Source of the DNA: JABAYQ01 sp018608925
GTDB lineage: Bacteria; Bacteroidota; Bacteroidia; Flavobacteriales; UBA7312
NCBI GenBank assembly: GCA_037625715.1
Contig: JASJHQ010000051.1
Location: 1-43,267, forward strand
Direction of reading: 5' to 3'
Length of the DNA stretch: 43,267 bases
Shown here: positions 16,773 through 25,438 of the stretch, piece after piece
How positions within the stretch are numbered: position 1 is the stretch's first letter
Layout of the letters: each line of letters begins with the position of its first letter
Position numbers and translations under genes: made by a program
Notes under the pieces: generated by a model
Database searches by the model: none
What the model was told of the DNA's origin: nothing
The model's input: the letters and a program-made list of their open reading frames with translations, nothing else

Positions 16773-18077
16773 ATGAGAAGAATTTTATTTGTTTTAACGT
16801 GTATTCCTTTTATGGCATTTTCACAAGTTATGTTAGACGATTTTGAAAACAATCGAAACATTCACTACGGATTTATCAGTGGAGATTTTGACCCTGCAGG
16901 TTTAGCTTCAGTTGTAGGAGCTGCAACAAACCCAGATCAAACTGGAGCAAATACAAGCCAATTTTGCGGAAAATATACTCGTAACGCATCAGAAAATTAT
17001 GACGTTATTTTATTCAACCCATATGCTGGCAATTTCTCAGATTTAGAAGATTTTTCAGATGGAACAAAAACCATTTCAATAGACATATGGAGCCCTGTTG
17101 CTAATACCGTTGTAGAATTAACGTTCGAAAAGTCTAGCCTAACTGAAGCAGACAACTTCCCAATAGGAAGACATTCAAGATTTATTGCTACAACAACACA
17201 AACAAATCAATGGGAAACATTAACCTTTAGCTTAAACGAAACGGAAGTTCTAGACCTTGAGTTAATGGCTGACGATGTAGACCAAGGCGTTATTTTAATC
17301 AATCCATTAACAGATGACAACTCCACTTACTATCTAGACAATCTAAATGGCCCTAACCATGACTGTATTGGAGCAAGCGTAAACAATCAAATAAAAGAGG
17401 ATTTCGAATGCCAAAGAAATGGGGAGTACACTTTTACTCACGGAAATCTACAAATCATCAACAACCCTGATGCAAGCGGAGCAAATACTTCAAAAAAAGT
17501 AGGGAAGTACACTCGATCTGACTTTACCTCCAATGATGTTGTAATATTCAAATTGGATGAGCCTTTAATCTTAGCTAACAATGAAGTAATCTCTTTAAAA
17601 GTATGGTCTAGCTTCTCAAAAGATGTTGTTGTTTCCTTGCAAGATGACCTAGGAATTGAAGGCGAGAATACTTTCAACCAGACAGCTTCTTTACCGGGCA
17701 ATTCTTCTTGGCAAGAATTCACATTTAACTACTCTGGCTTAATTCCTGCAGGTGTAGTGATTACACAAGCAGTATTTTTATTTGCTCCTGATGAGGCAGG
17801 CTTCCCTTATGAATTTTATTACGATGATTTCTCTATCACTGAAACAAGTGCTATTGATGATTCACAATTAAAAAATGCATTTACTATACATCAAAATTTT
17901 ATTCATTTCGATAGCCCTAACACAAACAAGCAAATTCGTATATTCGACCTTGCAGGAAAATTATTAGAAGATACTTTTGTTTCTGGCAGCTCATTCCAAA
18001 TTAAACACAAAGGAATGCTACTTATTAATGTTATCGACAATAAAAATAGCACTTCAATTAAATATTTAAATAATTAA
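16773..18077 (+). CDS. Secreted tandem beta-sandwich protein, probable glycan binding, T9SS-like tail
   Basis: 434 residues with signal peptide 1-18 (FMAFSQ). It contains two homologous jelly-roll-like modules, about 20-200 and 205-355, recognisable by the shared patterns DDFENNRN / EDFECQRN, GANTS, GKYTR and IDIW / LKVWS. The fold resembles carbohydrate-binding modules of the galactose-binding type. The last 70 residues (IRIFDLAGKLLEDTF to IKYLNN) look like a T9SS type A sorting domain. No enzyme motif is present. Lying between the lectin adhesin and the sugar importer in one operon, it most likely binds beta-glucan on the cell surface, although the ligand is not shown by sequence. Confidence 0.75.
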   Translation: MRRILFVLTCIPFMAFSQVMLDDFENNRNIHYGFISGDFDPAGLASVVGAATNPDQTGANTSQFCGKYTRNASENYDVILFNPYAGNFSDLEDFSDGTKTISIDIWSPVANTVVELTFEKSSLTEADNFPIGRHSRFIATTTQTNQWETLTFSLNETEVLDLELMADDVDQGVILINPLTDDNSTYYLDNLNGPNHDCIGASVNNQIKEDFECQRNGEYTFTHGNLQIINNPDASGANTSKKVGKYTRSDFTSNDVVIFKLDEPLILANNEVISLKVWSSFSKDVVVSLQDDLGIEGENTFNQTASLPGNSSWQEFTFNYSGLIPAGVVITQAVFLFAPDEAGFPYEFYYDDFSITETSAIDDSQLKNAFTIHQNFIHFDSPNTNKQIRIFDLAGKLLEDTFVSGSSFQIKHKGMLLINVIDNKNSTSIKYLNN

Positions 18078-18079
18078 TC

Positions 18080-19732
18080 ATGTCAGAAAATAAAAATTAT
18101 AGCCAAGCGCTATCTACTCTAGTAACTGTATTCTTCTTTTGGGGATTTATAGCTGCATCTAATGGAGTATTTATTCCATTTTGCAAGACCTACTTTTCAA
18201 TTGATCAATTTCAATCTCAATTAGTAGATTTTGCTTTTTATGGAGCCTATTATTTTGGAGCTTTAATATTATTCATTATGTCCAACTCCAGTGGAAAAGA
18301 CATCATGAATCATTGGGGTTATAAAAATGGAATTATTTACGGCTTATTATTAAGTGCCATTGGAGCATTTATTATGATACCTGCTGTAAACGGAGCACAA
18401 CCTGGAGACTCGACAGTATTTTATTATGTTTTAATTGCTCTCTTTATTGTAGGACTAGGATTTTCTCTTCAACAAACAGCAGCAAATCCGTTTGCAATAT
18501 CACTTGGAGAACCAGAAAAAGGATCGCATAGACTAAATCTAGCAGGAGGAATAAATTCTTTAGGAACAACTATCGGACCAATTGTGGTTGCATTAATTCT
18601 ATTTGGCTCTACTCCAAAGTCAGGAGCTGAACTAGATCTAATGATTAGCAACGGACAAATTAGTCTTTCTACTATTCAGATGTTATATCTTGCAGTAGGT
18701 GGCTTATTTTTAGCGGCAGCAGCTTTATTTTTCTTCTCTAAAAAATTACCTCAAGGTAAAAACGATTCTAATTTTATTAAAGCACCTAAAGCAATTCGTG
18801 CCTTATTAATAATGACTGCACTATTAGCAGCATGTTTCTACTTAATCTTCGATCAATATAAAGGAGAGCCAAACGATGAGTTCATTTTACAGCTAACAAT
18901 TGCCAGTTTACTGACTATAGTAGGAGGATTGCTTATCTCAAATGTACTTTCTAAAAAAGACAAAGAAAGTTGGGGAGCAATGCAATACCCTCAATTAGTT
19001 TTGGGAATGTTAGCTATTTTCACATATGTAGGAGTCGAAGTAACTATTCAATCTAATTTAGGGGAGCTATTAAAATTTGTTTCTAGCTCTATAGACGGAA
19101 TAAATCTTAACCCACTTGGACTTCCATCCATGAGTGATTCTGAAATTGCTCCATTAATATCTATGTATTGGGGTGGTCTTATGATTGGACGTTGGGCTGG
19201 AGCAATTGCAGTATTCAACCCATCTGATAAAATTAAAACATGGCTTTACATATTGGTTCCTTATATTGCATTTGGACTAATTTTAGCCGTAAACTTTATC
19301 TCAGGATTTGATGTAAGTATTTTATTCTGGTTCGCAATTTGCGTTGCCATACAAATTGGCGGATTTTTCTTAGGAAAAGAAAAGCCAGCATTAACCTTAA
19401 AAATATTTGGACTTTTAGGAGTAGCGGCAATGTTGGTAGGGTTATTTTCTACAGGACACTTAGCATTATACGCATTTTTAAGTGGTGGTTTATTCTGCTC
19501 AATCATGTGGCCATGTATTTTTGCTTTGAGCATCGAAGGACTTGGAAAATATACTTCTCAAGGTTCTTCTTTCTTGGTAATGATGATATTGGGTGGTGCT
19601 ATCATCCCTCCTCTTCAAGGTAAATTAGCAGATATTATTGGTATACATTCTTCTTACTGGATTGCAGTAGCTTGTTTTGTATACCTAGCATTTTTCGCAC
19701 AAAAAGTTGGAAACATTTTAAAATCAAAATAA
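18080..19732 (+). CDS. FucP-type major facilitator sugar importer
   Basis: 550-residue inner-membrane transporter with about 12-14 hydrophobic segments. It belongs to the fucose/glucose-galactose:H+ symporter branch of the major facilitator superfamily: FFFWGFIAASNGVFIPFCK in helix 1, the helix-4 stretch GLGFSLQQTAANPFAISLG and LNLAGGINSLGTTIGP in helix 5. It is longer than E. coli FucP (438 residues) because of extra hydrophobic segments in the middle (about 230-330). In this operon it should import the glucose (or short glucan) released by the GH3 and GH16 enzymes. Its stop TAA (19730-19732) overlaps the GH3 ATG by one base. Confidence 0.9.
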   Translation: MSENKNYSQALSTLVTVFFFWGFIAASNGVFIPFCKTYFSIDQFQSQLVDFAFYGAYYFGALILFIMSNSSGKDIMNHWGYKNGIIYGLLLSAIGAFIMIPAVNGAQPGDSTVFYYVLIALFIVGLGFSLQQTAANPFAISLGEPEKGSHRLNLAGGINSLGTTIGPIVVALILFGSTPKSGAELDLMISNGQISLSTIQMLYLAVGGLFLAAAALFFFSKKLPQGKNDSNFIKAPKAIRALLIMTALLAACFYLIFDQYKGEPNDEFILQLTIASLLTIVGGLLISNVLSKKDKESWGAMQYPQLVLGMLAIFTYVGVEVTIQSNLGELLKFVSSSIDGINLNPLGLPSMSDSEIAPLISMYWGGLMIGRWAGAIAVFNPSDKIKTWLYILVPYIAFGLILAVNFISGFDVSILFWFAICVAIQIGGFFLGKEKPALTLKIFGLLGVAAMLVGLFSTGHLALYAFLSGGLFCSIMWPCIFALSIEGLGKYTSQGSSFLVMMILGGAIIPPLQGKLADIIGIHSSYWIAVACFVYLAFFAQKVGNILKSK

Positions 19733-21555
19733 TGACAAGAATTTCTTTAGCCTTTGCAGTTTGTATCTTATTAGCTTCATGCTCTTCTAAAACCAAGAGC
19801 AACAATGCTAAATATGTAGATAATGAGAGTAAAATCGACTCTATAATGGCCTTAATGACCATGGAAGAGAAAATTGGTCAAATGACTCAAATCGATCAAC
19901 AATTTTTAGTTAAAGATTCCCATATTTCAAAATATGGTATTGGATCTCTCTTAAGTGGTGGAGGCTCAACTCCAGATGTAAATGAGTTTAGCTCATGGGC
20001 TGATATGTACGACAATTTTCAGTCGATCGCATTAGGGTCTAGGTTAGGTATTCCGCTTATTTATGGTATAGATGCGGTTCACGGACATAACAATGTATAC
20101 GGAGCAACAATCTTCCCTCACAACGTAGGATTAGGTTGTGCTAACGACTACGAACTAACAAGAAAAGTTTCTGAAGCTACAGCTATTGAAGTAGCTGCTA
20201 CGGGAATCAACTGGGACTTTAGCCCTTGTATTGCTATTCCTCAAGACGAAAGATGGGGAAGACATTACGAAGGATATTCTGAAGATGGTGAAATAGTAGC
20301 TAACTTAGGAGAAGCGTCAATTATTGGCTACCAAACCGATGTTTTAGGATCCTCTAATATTTCAGTCTTAGCTTGTGCCAAACATTTTATAGGAGATGGC
20401 GCTACCGAATGGGGAACAGGAATGGAAAACCAAGCAGATAAAATTGACAGAGGAAATGCTCTATTAACAGACTCTATAATTAGAGCAAAATACTTGCCTC
20501 CATACATCAAAGCGATTGATGCTGGCGTAGGTACTGTGATGGCTTCTTTCAACAGTATTAATGGCTTAAAATGCCATGCAAACGGATATTTATTCAACGA
20601 CTTATTAAAAAAAGAACTTGCATTCGATGGCTTTGTAATTTCTGACTGGAGAGGTATTGACGAAATACCAGGAGACTTCAAATCGGATATTATTATATCA
20701 ATAAATGCAGGAATTGATATGGTAATGGTTCCTGGCGACACTGTATGGGGAGGAGAACACTACCTAGATTTTTTAAGTTTATTTCAAGAAGCAATCGAAG
20801 AAGAAAGCATTGCGATGGAACGTATTGACGATGCCGTACGTAGAATCTTAAGAATTAAATATAGAATCGGTTTGTTTGAAAATCCTATGGCTGATCGTTC
20901 TTTATTAGAAAAAGCAGGTGGAAAAGAACACCGTGCTATCGCAAGAGAAGCAGTTCAGAAATCGCAAGTTTTATTAAAAAACGACGGATTTTTACCTCTT
21001 GATAAAACTAAAAACTATCTAGTTATTGGCTCTGGAGCTGACGATATGGGTAAGCAATGTGGTGGATGGACTATCGAATGGCAAGGAAAATTAGGAGACA
21101 TTACTCCAGGTACTACTATTTGGGAAGGAATACAAGAGCAATCATCATCTACCTTATACACTGAAGATGTGGAGGGAAGCTTTGATGGTGCAGTTATTGT
21201 AATCGGAGAAGACCCATACACCGAAATGGAAGGAGATTCCGACCAATTATACTTATCAGAAAAAGATAAAGAATCTATTGAAACGGTGAAGGCAATGGAT
21301 ATTCCTTACACTATCGTTTTAATAACAGGAAGACCTTTAATTATAAACGAAGCTTTAGATAATGCTAATTCGTTTGTTGTAGCATGGCTTCCTGGGACAG
21401 AAGGAAATGGTGTTTCAGATGTGTTATTCGGAGACGTTAAACCAAGTGCTAAATTATCTTTTTCATGGCCAAAAAGCATGGACAATATTCCTGTTAATTT
21501 TGATCAAGAAAACTACGATCCTAAATTCAAAATTGGATACGGATTAACATTTTAA
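19732..21555 (+). CDS. GH3 beta-glucosidase / beta-glucan exohydrolase lipoprotein
   Basis: 607 residues, the length of two-domain GH3 exohydrolases such as barley ExoI. Lipobox LLASC, lipidated Cys17. First domain (about 30-385): TMEEKIGQMTQ, GIDAVHGHNNV, KHFIGDG and FVISDW with the nucleophile Asp305. Second domain (about 395-607): KSQVLLKND and VIGEDPYTEMEGD, where Glu498 corresponds to the ExoI acid/base. It removes glucose from the non-reducing ends of beta-glucans and oligosaccharides; beta-1,3 preference is inferred from the neighbours. The start is ATG 19732, coupled to the transporter stop; a longer frame from 19672 would lie inside the transporter and spoil the lipoprotein signal. 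Confidence 0.92.
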   Translation: MTRISLAFAVCILLASCSSKTKSNNAKYVDNESKIDSIMALMTMEEKIGQMTQIDQQFLVKDSHISKYGIGSLLSGGGSTPDVNEFSSWADMYDNFQSIALGSRLGIPLIYGIDAVHGHNNVYGATIFPHNVGLGCANDYELTRKVSEATAIEVAATGINWDFSPCIAIPQDERWGRHYEGYSEDGEIVANLGEASIIGYQTDVLGSSNISVLACAKHFIGDGATEWGTGMENQADKIDRGNALLTDSIIRAKYLPPYIKAIDAGVGTVMASFNSINGLKCHANGYLFNDLLKKELAFDGFVISDWRGIDEIPGDFKSDIIISINAGIDMVMVPGDTVWGGEHYLDFLSLFQEAIEEESIAMERIDDAVRRILRIKYRIGLFENPMADRSLLEKAGGKEHRAIAREAVQKSQVLLKNDGFLPLDKTKNYLVIGSGADDMGKQCGGWTIEWQGKLGDITPGTTIWEGIQEQSSSTLYTEDVEGSFDGAVIVIGEDPYTEMEGDSDQLYLSEKDKESIETVKAMDIPYTIVLITGRPLIINEALDNANSFVVAWLPGTEGNGVSDVLFGDVKPSAKLSFSWPKSMDNIPVNFDQENYDPKFKIGYGLTF

Positions 21556-21564
21556 AACAAAAAT

Positions 21565-24500
21565 ATGCGCCTATACCTTAGCTTAACATTACTGTTTTTA
21601 ACAGCTAGTACCTATGCTCAAAACTGGAATTTAGTTTGGTCTGATGAATTCGAACTAAATGAGGTGGATGACAGCAAATGGTCATTTCAAAATGGTACAG
21701 GAAGTGAAGCTGGCATGTGGGGATGGGGAAATGGGGAATCTCAATATTATTTAGAAGAAAATACTTCACTAAACAATGGTGTTTTAACTATTGAAGCCAA
21801 AGAAGAGCCACAAGGAATTACAGATAGTTGGAATGTTACAAAATATTATTCTTCTTCAAGAATAGTCACCAAAGACAAGTACGAATTCAGATACGGAAAG
21901 GTGGAAGCTAGAATGAAAACTATAGATGGTGAAGGTTTTTGGCCTGCTTTCTGGATGCTTCCATCAGAAGGGTGCTGGCCTGAAAGTGGTGAGATCGATA
22001 TCATGGAGCAATGGGCAAACGATGGTCCTAGCAATGTAACTACTGGAGCTGCTCATACTGGTTTTTGCGGAAGTGGCAGTACCTACAACTCATTTGATCA
22101 TGAAATAGACGAATCGTTTGCAAACGACTTTCATACCTATGCTGTAATCTGGCAAGAAGATTATATAGGATGGTATATAGACGACGAATTACATTATTTT
22201 GTAACACCAAATAGTTATGGGAGTAATATAAACTGGCCTTTTAATGATGGCGATTGGTATATCTTAATAAATCTAGCAATAACTGAGCAAGGACCAAATG
22301 CAAATACTGTTTTCCCAAATCAAATAGAAGTTGATTATGTAAGAGTTTACGAATCTAACGACACATTTGGATGCACCGACCCTAACGCTTCTAACTATAA
22401 CTCAGCAGCAACTATTTCCGACAATGAAAGCTGCTCTTATGATGTAACATTTAATGTAAATATGAATTGCTCAGATGAAAACCCAAATACGGTTTACGTA
22501 AATGGTAATTTCAATAATTGGTGTGGCAATTGCCTCCCTCTTTCTGACGACAATAATGATGGTATTTGGACAGGAACCTATTCGTTTGCCCAATCGACTA
22601 TAGAATATAAATATAGTTACGACAACTGGACAGGATCAGAAAACTTAATAGATGATATGCAAAACGGTGCTAATTGCGCACCAGCTACTGACTATAATGA
22701 ATATGCAAATAGACAATTAGTAATTGACAGCGAATTAACTATTAATGAGAACTATGGGTCTTGCGATGATTGCATTGCAGGATGTACAGATCCTTCATCA
22801 GCAAACTACAATTCCGATGCAAATTATGACGATGGCTCTTGTGGTGGTACAGATTGTGATTTAAGTGTTGTTAATTTTAGCATAAATATGGAAGGCCCTC
22901 TTCCAGAAGGTTATGGTGATGTTGTTGTAAATGGCTCCTGGAACGATTGGCTTGGCTGGGGTGTAAACTTGCAAGATGATGACAACGATTATATTTGGGA
23001 AGGTAGTGCTGAATTTGAAAACGGATCTTACGAATTTATATATGCACTTACTGGTGAACTAGACGAATGGTCAGGATGGGGAAGTCCAATATATGCTCCT
23101 TTAGGATCAGAATGCGACTTTTATTCTTCAGACCAATACGGAAACTTTGGATTTGAAGCAAATTGTGGAAACTTAATTTCTTTTAACAATTGTTTTGATT
23201 CTTGCGATGATTGCAACCAAATAATTGGATGTACTGACCCTAGCTCAGACAACTATAATCCTAATGCTAGCATAGACGATGAATCATGTACTTATTGCAA
23301 TAATTTTGAGGCGGTATTAATTAATTCTTCTAATGCTAGTTCTGTAGGCTCTTGCGACGGATATATTCAAGCAACCGGACAGGGTGGCTCGGCAAACTAT
23401 TCCCTAATCGTTTACAATGAAAATGGTATTCCACAAAATCCGTTCGAATTATGTGCAGGAACTTATAGTGCCCAAATTACAGACAACGGTACTGCATGTG
23501 TCGATGTATTATCTGTAATTATTTCACAACCACAGGTTTCGGAAAATCCATGTGACATTACACCATCCGATTTATTTGTAGATAACATTATTCATAATAG
23601 AGTAGTATTTAACTGGTCTACTCCAAGCTCAGCACCATCTCACTATATGATTCGATACCGTGCCTCACAAGCTTCAACATGGACAGTAATGACTGCTGGG
23701 CCAGTTAACTCCAATGCATATAGCGGAACATCAAGAACACGATACTTCATGGAGCCTGCAACTACTTACGAGTGGAGCATCAGAGCAAGGGTTTTAAATG
23801 AAGATGGGTCTGTAAACTGCCAATCGCCTTGGTCTCCAAACTCAGAATATACTACTTTACCACAATGCGCCAACCTAGAAAACTTAAGCGCTTCCCCAGA
23901 AGCAAACTGGGTAATATTTTCGGCTGACGCTCCAAGTCCAGAATGGGGAGTGTGGCAATCAAAAGCTAAAGTTTCCGAACAAGGACTAAATAACTACAGA
24001 TACATTAACGGAACAAGTAACATTGAAAACCTTAAGGGTAATTTCGAAGCAAATACAGATTACCAGTGGCATACTAAAGCATGGTGTACAGCTAACATGG
24101 ATGCAAATGGAGATTCTGACCCAATGTATCATTCTGGGTGGGGTGACTTATCTACTTTCACAACCGAAGAAGTCTGTGATAAAACTCCAATTAATTTAAG
24201 CACGGTCACTAACGGAGCAAATACTGCTATTACAATGAATTGGCATAGTCCACAATCAGGCACTCCAGACCATTATTTCCTAGAGTTAACTGATGAAACT
24301 AGCGGACAGGTTTGGGCATGGAACAACCTAGCTGGAAATTCTACAAGCAAAACTAAATTTGGTTTGACTTTAGGAAACGACTTTTCTTGGAGAATAAGAG
24401 GTGCTTGCGGATCAAACGGAACATCTTGGGCAACCAGCTTCACACAGCCTCAATATTATACTTTGGGAGCAGGAAGGCTGGAAGGCTTAATTTCTGGCTT

Positions 24501-24741
24501 AAAAGTGTCGCCTAACCCCTCTAAGGGAGTGTTTAGCCTAACGTTTGATGCAAAAGAAAAGCAAGACCTTATAGTTTCGGTAATTAATCTTATCGGAGAA
24601 GAAATCCATCGAATAGAATATTCGGATTTTCAAGGTAAATACCAAAACACAATAAGACTAAACGAAAAAGCTAAAGGAGTTTATTTCTTAAAAGTAGAAA
24701 CGAATAAGAGAATATTTAACAAGAAAATTATTCTACAATAA
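21565..24741 (+). CDS. Multidomain GH16 laminarinase secreted by T9SS
   Basis: 1058 residues. Signal peptide 1-18. GH16 catalytic domain about 20-265 with SGEIDIMEQW, giving nucleophile Glu143, Asp145 and acid/base Glu148; the NLVWSDEFE start, WPAFWMLP and EVDYVRVYE end fit the endo-beta-1,3-glucanase (laminarinase) subgroup. Then come GCTDPNASNYN linkers, two E-set-like modules (VNGNFNNWCGNC near 310; VNGSWNDWLGWG near 455), a SprB-like and fibronectin III-like section, and a type A T9SS tail (VSPNPSKGVF to KKIILQ). Residues from about 578 onward are close homologues of the cupredoxin protein's C-terminus. It cleaves laminarin outside the cell or on its surface and is last in the five-gene operon, followed by a terminator at 24764. 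Confidence 0.92.
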   Translation: MRLYLSLTLLFLTASTYAQNWNLVWSDEFELNEVDDSKWSFQNGTGSEAGMWGWGNGESQYYLEENTSLNNGVLTIEAKEEPQGITDSWNVTKYYSSSRIVTKDKYEFRYGKVEARMKTIDGEGFWPAFWMLPSEGCWPESGEIDIMEQWANDGPSNVTTGAAHTGFCGSGSTYNSFDHEIDESFANDFHTYAVIWQEDYIGWYIDDELHYFVTPNSYGSNINWPFNDGDWYILINLAITEQGPNANTVFPNQIEVDYVRVYESNDTFGCTDPNASNYNSAATISDNESCSYDVTFNVNMNCSDENPNTVYVNGNFNNWCGNCLPLSDDNNDGIWTGTYSFAQSTIEYKYSYDNWTGSENLIDDMQNGANCAPATDYNEYANRQLVIDSELTINENYGSCDDCIAGCTDPSSANYNSDANYDDGSCGGTDCDLSVVNFSINMEGPLPEGYGDVVVNGSWNDWLGWGVNLQDDDNDYIWEGSAEFENGSYEFIYALTGELDEWSGWGSPIYAPLGSECDFYSSDQYGNFGFEANCGNLISFNNCFDSCDDCNQIIGCTDPSSDNYNPNASIDDESCTYCNNFEAVLINSSNASSVGSCDGYIQATGQGGSANYSLIVYNENGIPQNPFELCAGTYSAQITDNGTACVDVLSVIISQPQVSENPCDITPSDLFVDNIIHNRVVFNWSTPSSAPSHYMIRYRASQASTWTVMTAGPVNSNAYSGTSRTRYFMEPATTYEWSIRARVLNEDGSVNCQSPWSPNSEYTTLPQCANLENLSASPEANWVIFSADAPSPEWGVWQSKAKVSEQGLNNYRYINGTSNIENLKGNFEANTDYQWHTKAWCTANMDANGDSDPMYHSGWGDLSTFTTEEVCDKTPINLSTVTNGANTAITMNWHSPQSGTPDHYFLELTDETSGQVWAWNNLAGNSTSKTKFGLTLGNDFSWRIRGACGSNGTSWATSFTQPQYYTLGAGRLEGLISGLKVSPNPSKGVFSLTFDAKEKQDLIVSVINLIGEEIHRIEYSDFQGKYQNTIRLNEKAKGVYFLKVETNKRIFNKKIILQ
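23296..24741 (+). repeat. Inverted homologous block B (C-terminal modules of GH16 laminarinase)
   Basis: Counterpart of 9972-11420 on the other strand. Long stretches of protein are nearly identical, for example VDNIIHNRVVFNWS, SHYMIRYRA, QVWAWNNLAGN and SWRIRGACGSNGTSWATSF. Confidence 0.85.
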
Positions 24742-24763
24742 GGAGATAGGATTGACAAAATAT

Positions 24764-24795
24764 AAAAAGCGAAACAATTATGTTTCGCTTTTTTT
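24764..24795 (+). terminator. Rho-independent terminator after the laminarinase operon
   Basis: Arms AAAAAGCGAAAC (24764-24775) and GTTTCGCTTTTT (24782-24793) are perfectly complementary with a 6-nt loop and end in a T-run. Confidence 0.92.
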
Positions 24796-24796
24796 G

Positions 24797-24804
24797 TACT
24801 TTTG
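24797..24804 (+). promoter_or_regulatory. -7 element of the 24836 gene
   Basis: TACTTTTG fits TAnnTTTG, immediately after the terminator T-run, giving a leader of about 27 nt. No AGTGT-N7-ACACT palindrome is nearby, so this gene seems to lie outside that regulon. Confidence 0.6.
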
Positions 24805-24835
24805 AAATCGCAGTTACTTAAAGCTGTTATTATTT

Positions 24836-25438
24836 ATGAAAAACTTAAAAACCAATTTTGGTTTATTTATTTTTCTGTTATTAATTAGCGTATCCTCTGC
24901 TAATGCTCAGCTATCACAAAACAAATGGTATGGATCGTTTGAGTTATATTTTAACACAATAGGCATAAACTTAAACGTTAATCACAATTTGAATAATGCT
25001 ATAAATTTAAGAGCAGGATTTAGTAGTTTCACTCAAAAAGACTACAAAAAACCTTATGATTATTATTCATTACTTAACTATAAAAGTCCTTATTATAGTA
25101 TTCACAATTTTCAGATTGGAATCAGTATTAAAACTAAGTTAAACAAAGAAGGAACAATAAGGTTAAATCTATTTACTGGCTCAGCATACTCCATACTAGA
25201 AGAACCAGACAACTACAGATTAAGTGATTATTTTAACACTAATAGTCACAGTTGGAATGTGAAAAAGAGCAACACAATAAGCTTAGTTATTAATCCTAAC
25301 ATAGAATTTTTAATTGGCAAAAACCAAGGATTATCTCTTTCCTCTATGATAATTTTAAATAAAAACAGAAGATATATTGGCCTGGGAATTGGACATGTTT
25401 TTGGAAAAAGAACAAAGAGAGCGTTCCTACTCTACTAG
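24836..25438 (+). CDS. Small outer-membrane beta-barrel-like protein, unknown function
   Basis: 200 residues. Signal peptide 1-24 (SVSSANAQ), then alternating hydrophobic and polar beta-strands with many aromatic residues (WYGSFELYFNTIGINLNV, INLRAGFSSF, HNFQIGISIKTKL, RRYIGLGIGHVFGKR), as in 8-stranded outer-membrane barrels. I do not recognise the family. It has its own promoter at 24797 and terminates inside the convergent GH-A hydrolase gene (12-bp overlap). A link to laminarin use is possible only by position. Confidence 0.65.
   Translation: MKNLKTNFGLFIFLLLISVSSANAQLSQNKWYGSFELYFNTIGINLNVNHNLNNAINLRAGFSSFTQKDYKKPYDYYSLLNYKSPYYSIHNFQIGISIKTKLNKEGTIRLNLFTGSAYSILEEPDNYRLSDYFNTNSHSWNVKKSNTISLVINPNIEFLIGKNQGLSLSSMIILNKNRRYIGLGIGHVFGKRTKRAFLLY

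Noticed and set aside
19672..19731. Longer GH3 reading frame starting 60 bp upstream
   Set aside because: It lies inside the transporter gene and would bury the lipoprotein signal; ATG 19732 coupled to the transporter stop is better.
20328..20741. 137-residue reading frame opposite the GH3 gene, and similar antisense frames under other genes
   Set aside because: They lie wholly within well-supported genes, have no recognisable domains and follow from the sense codon pattern.
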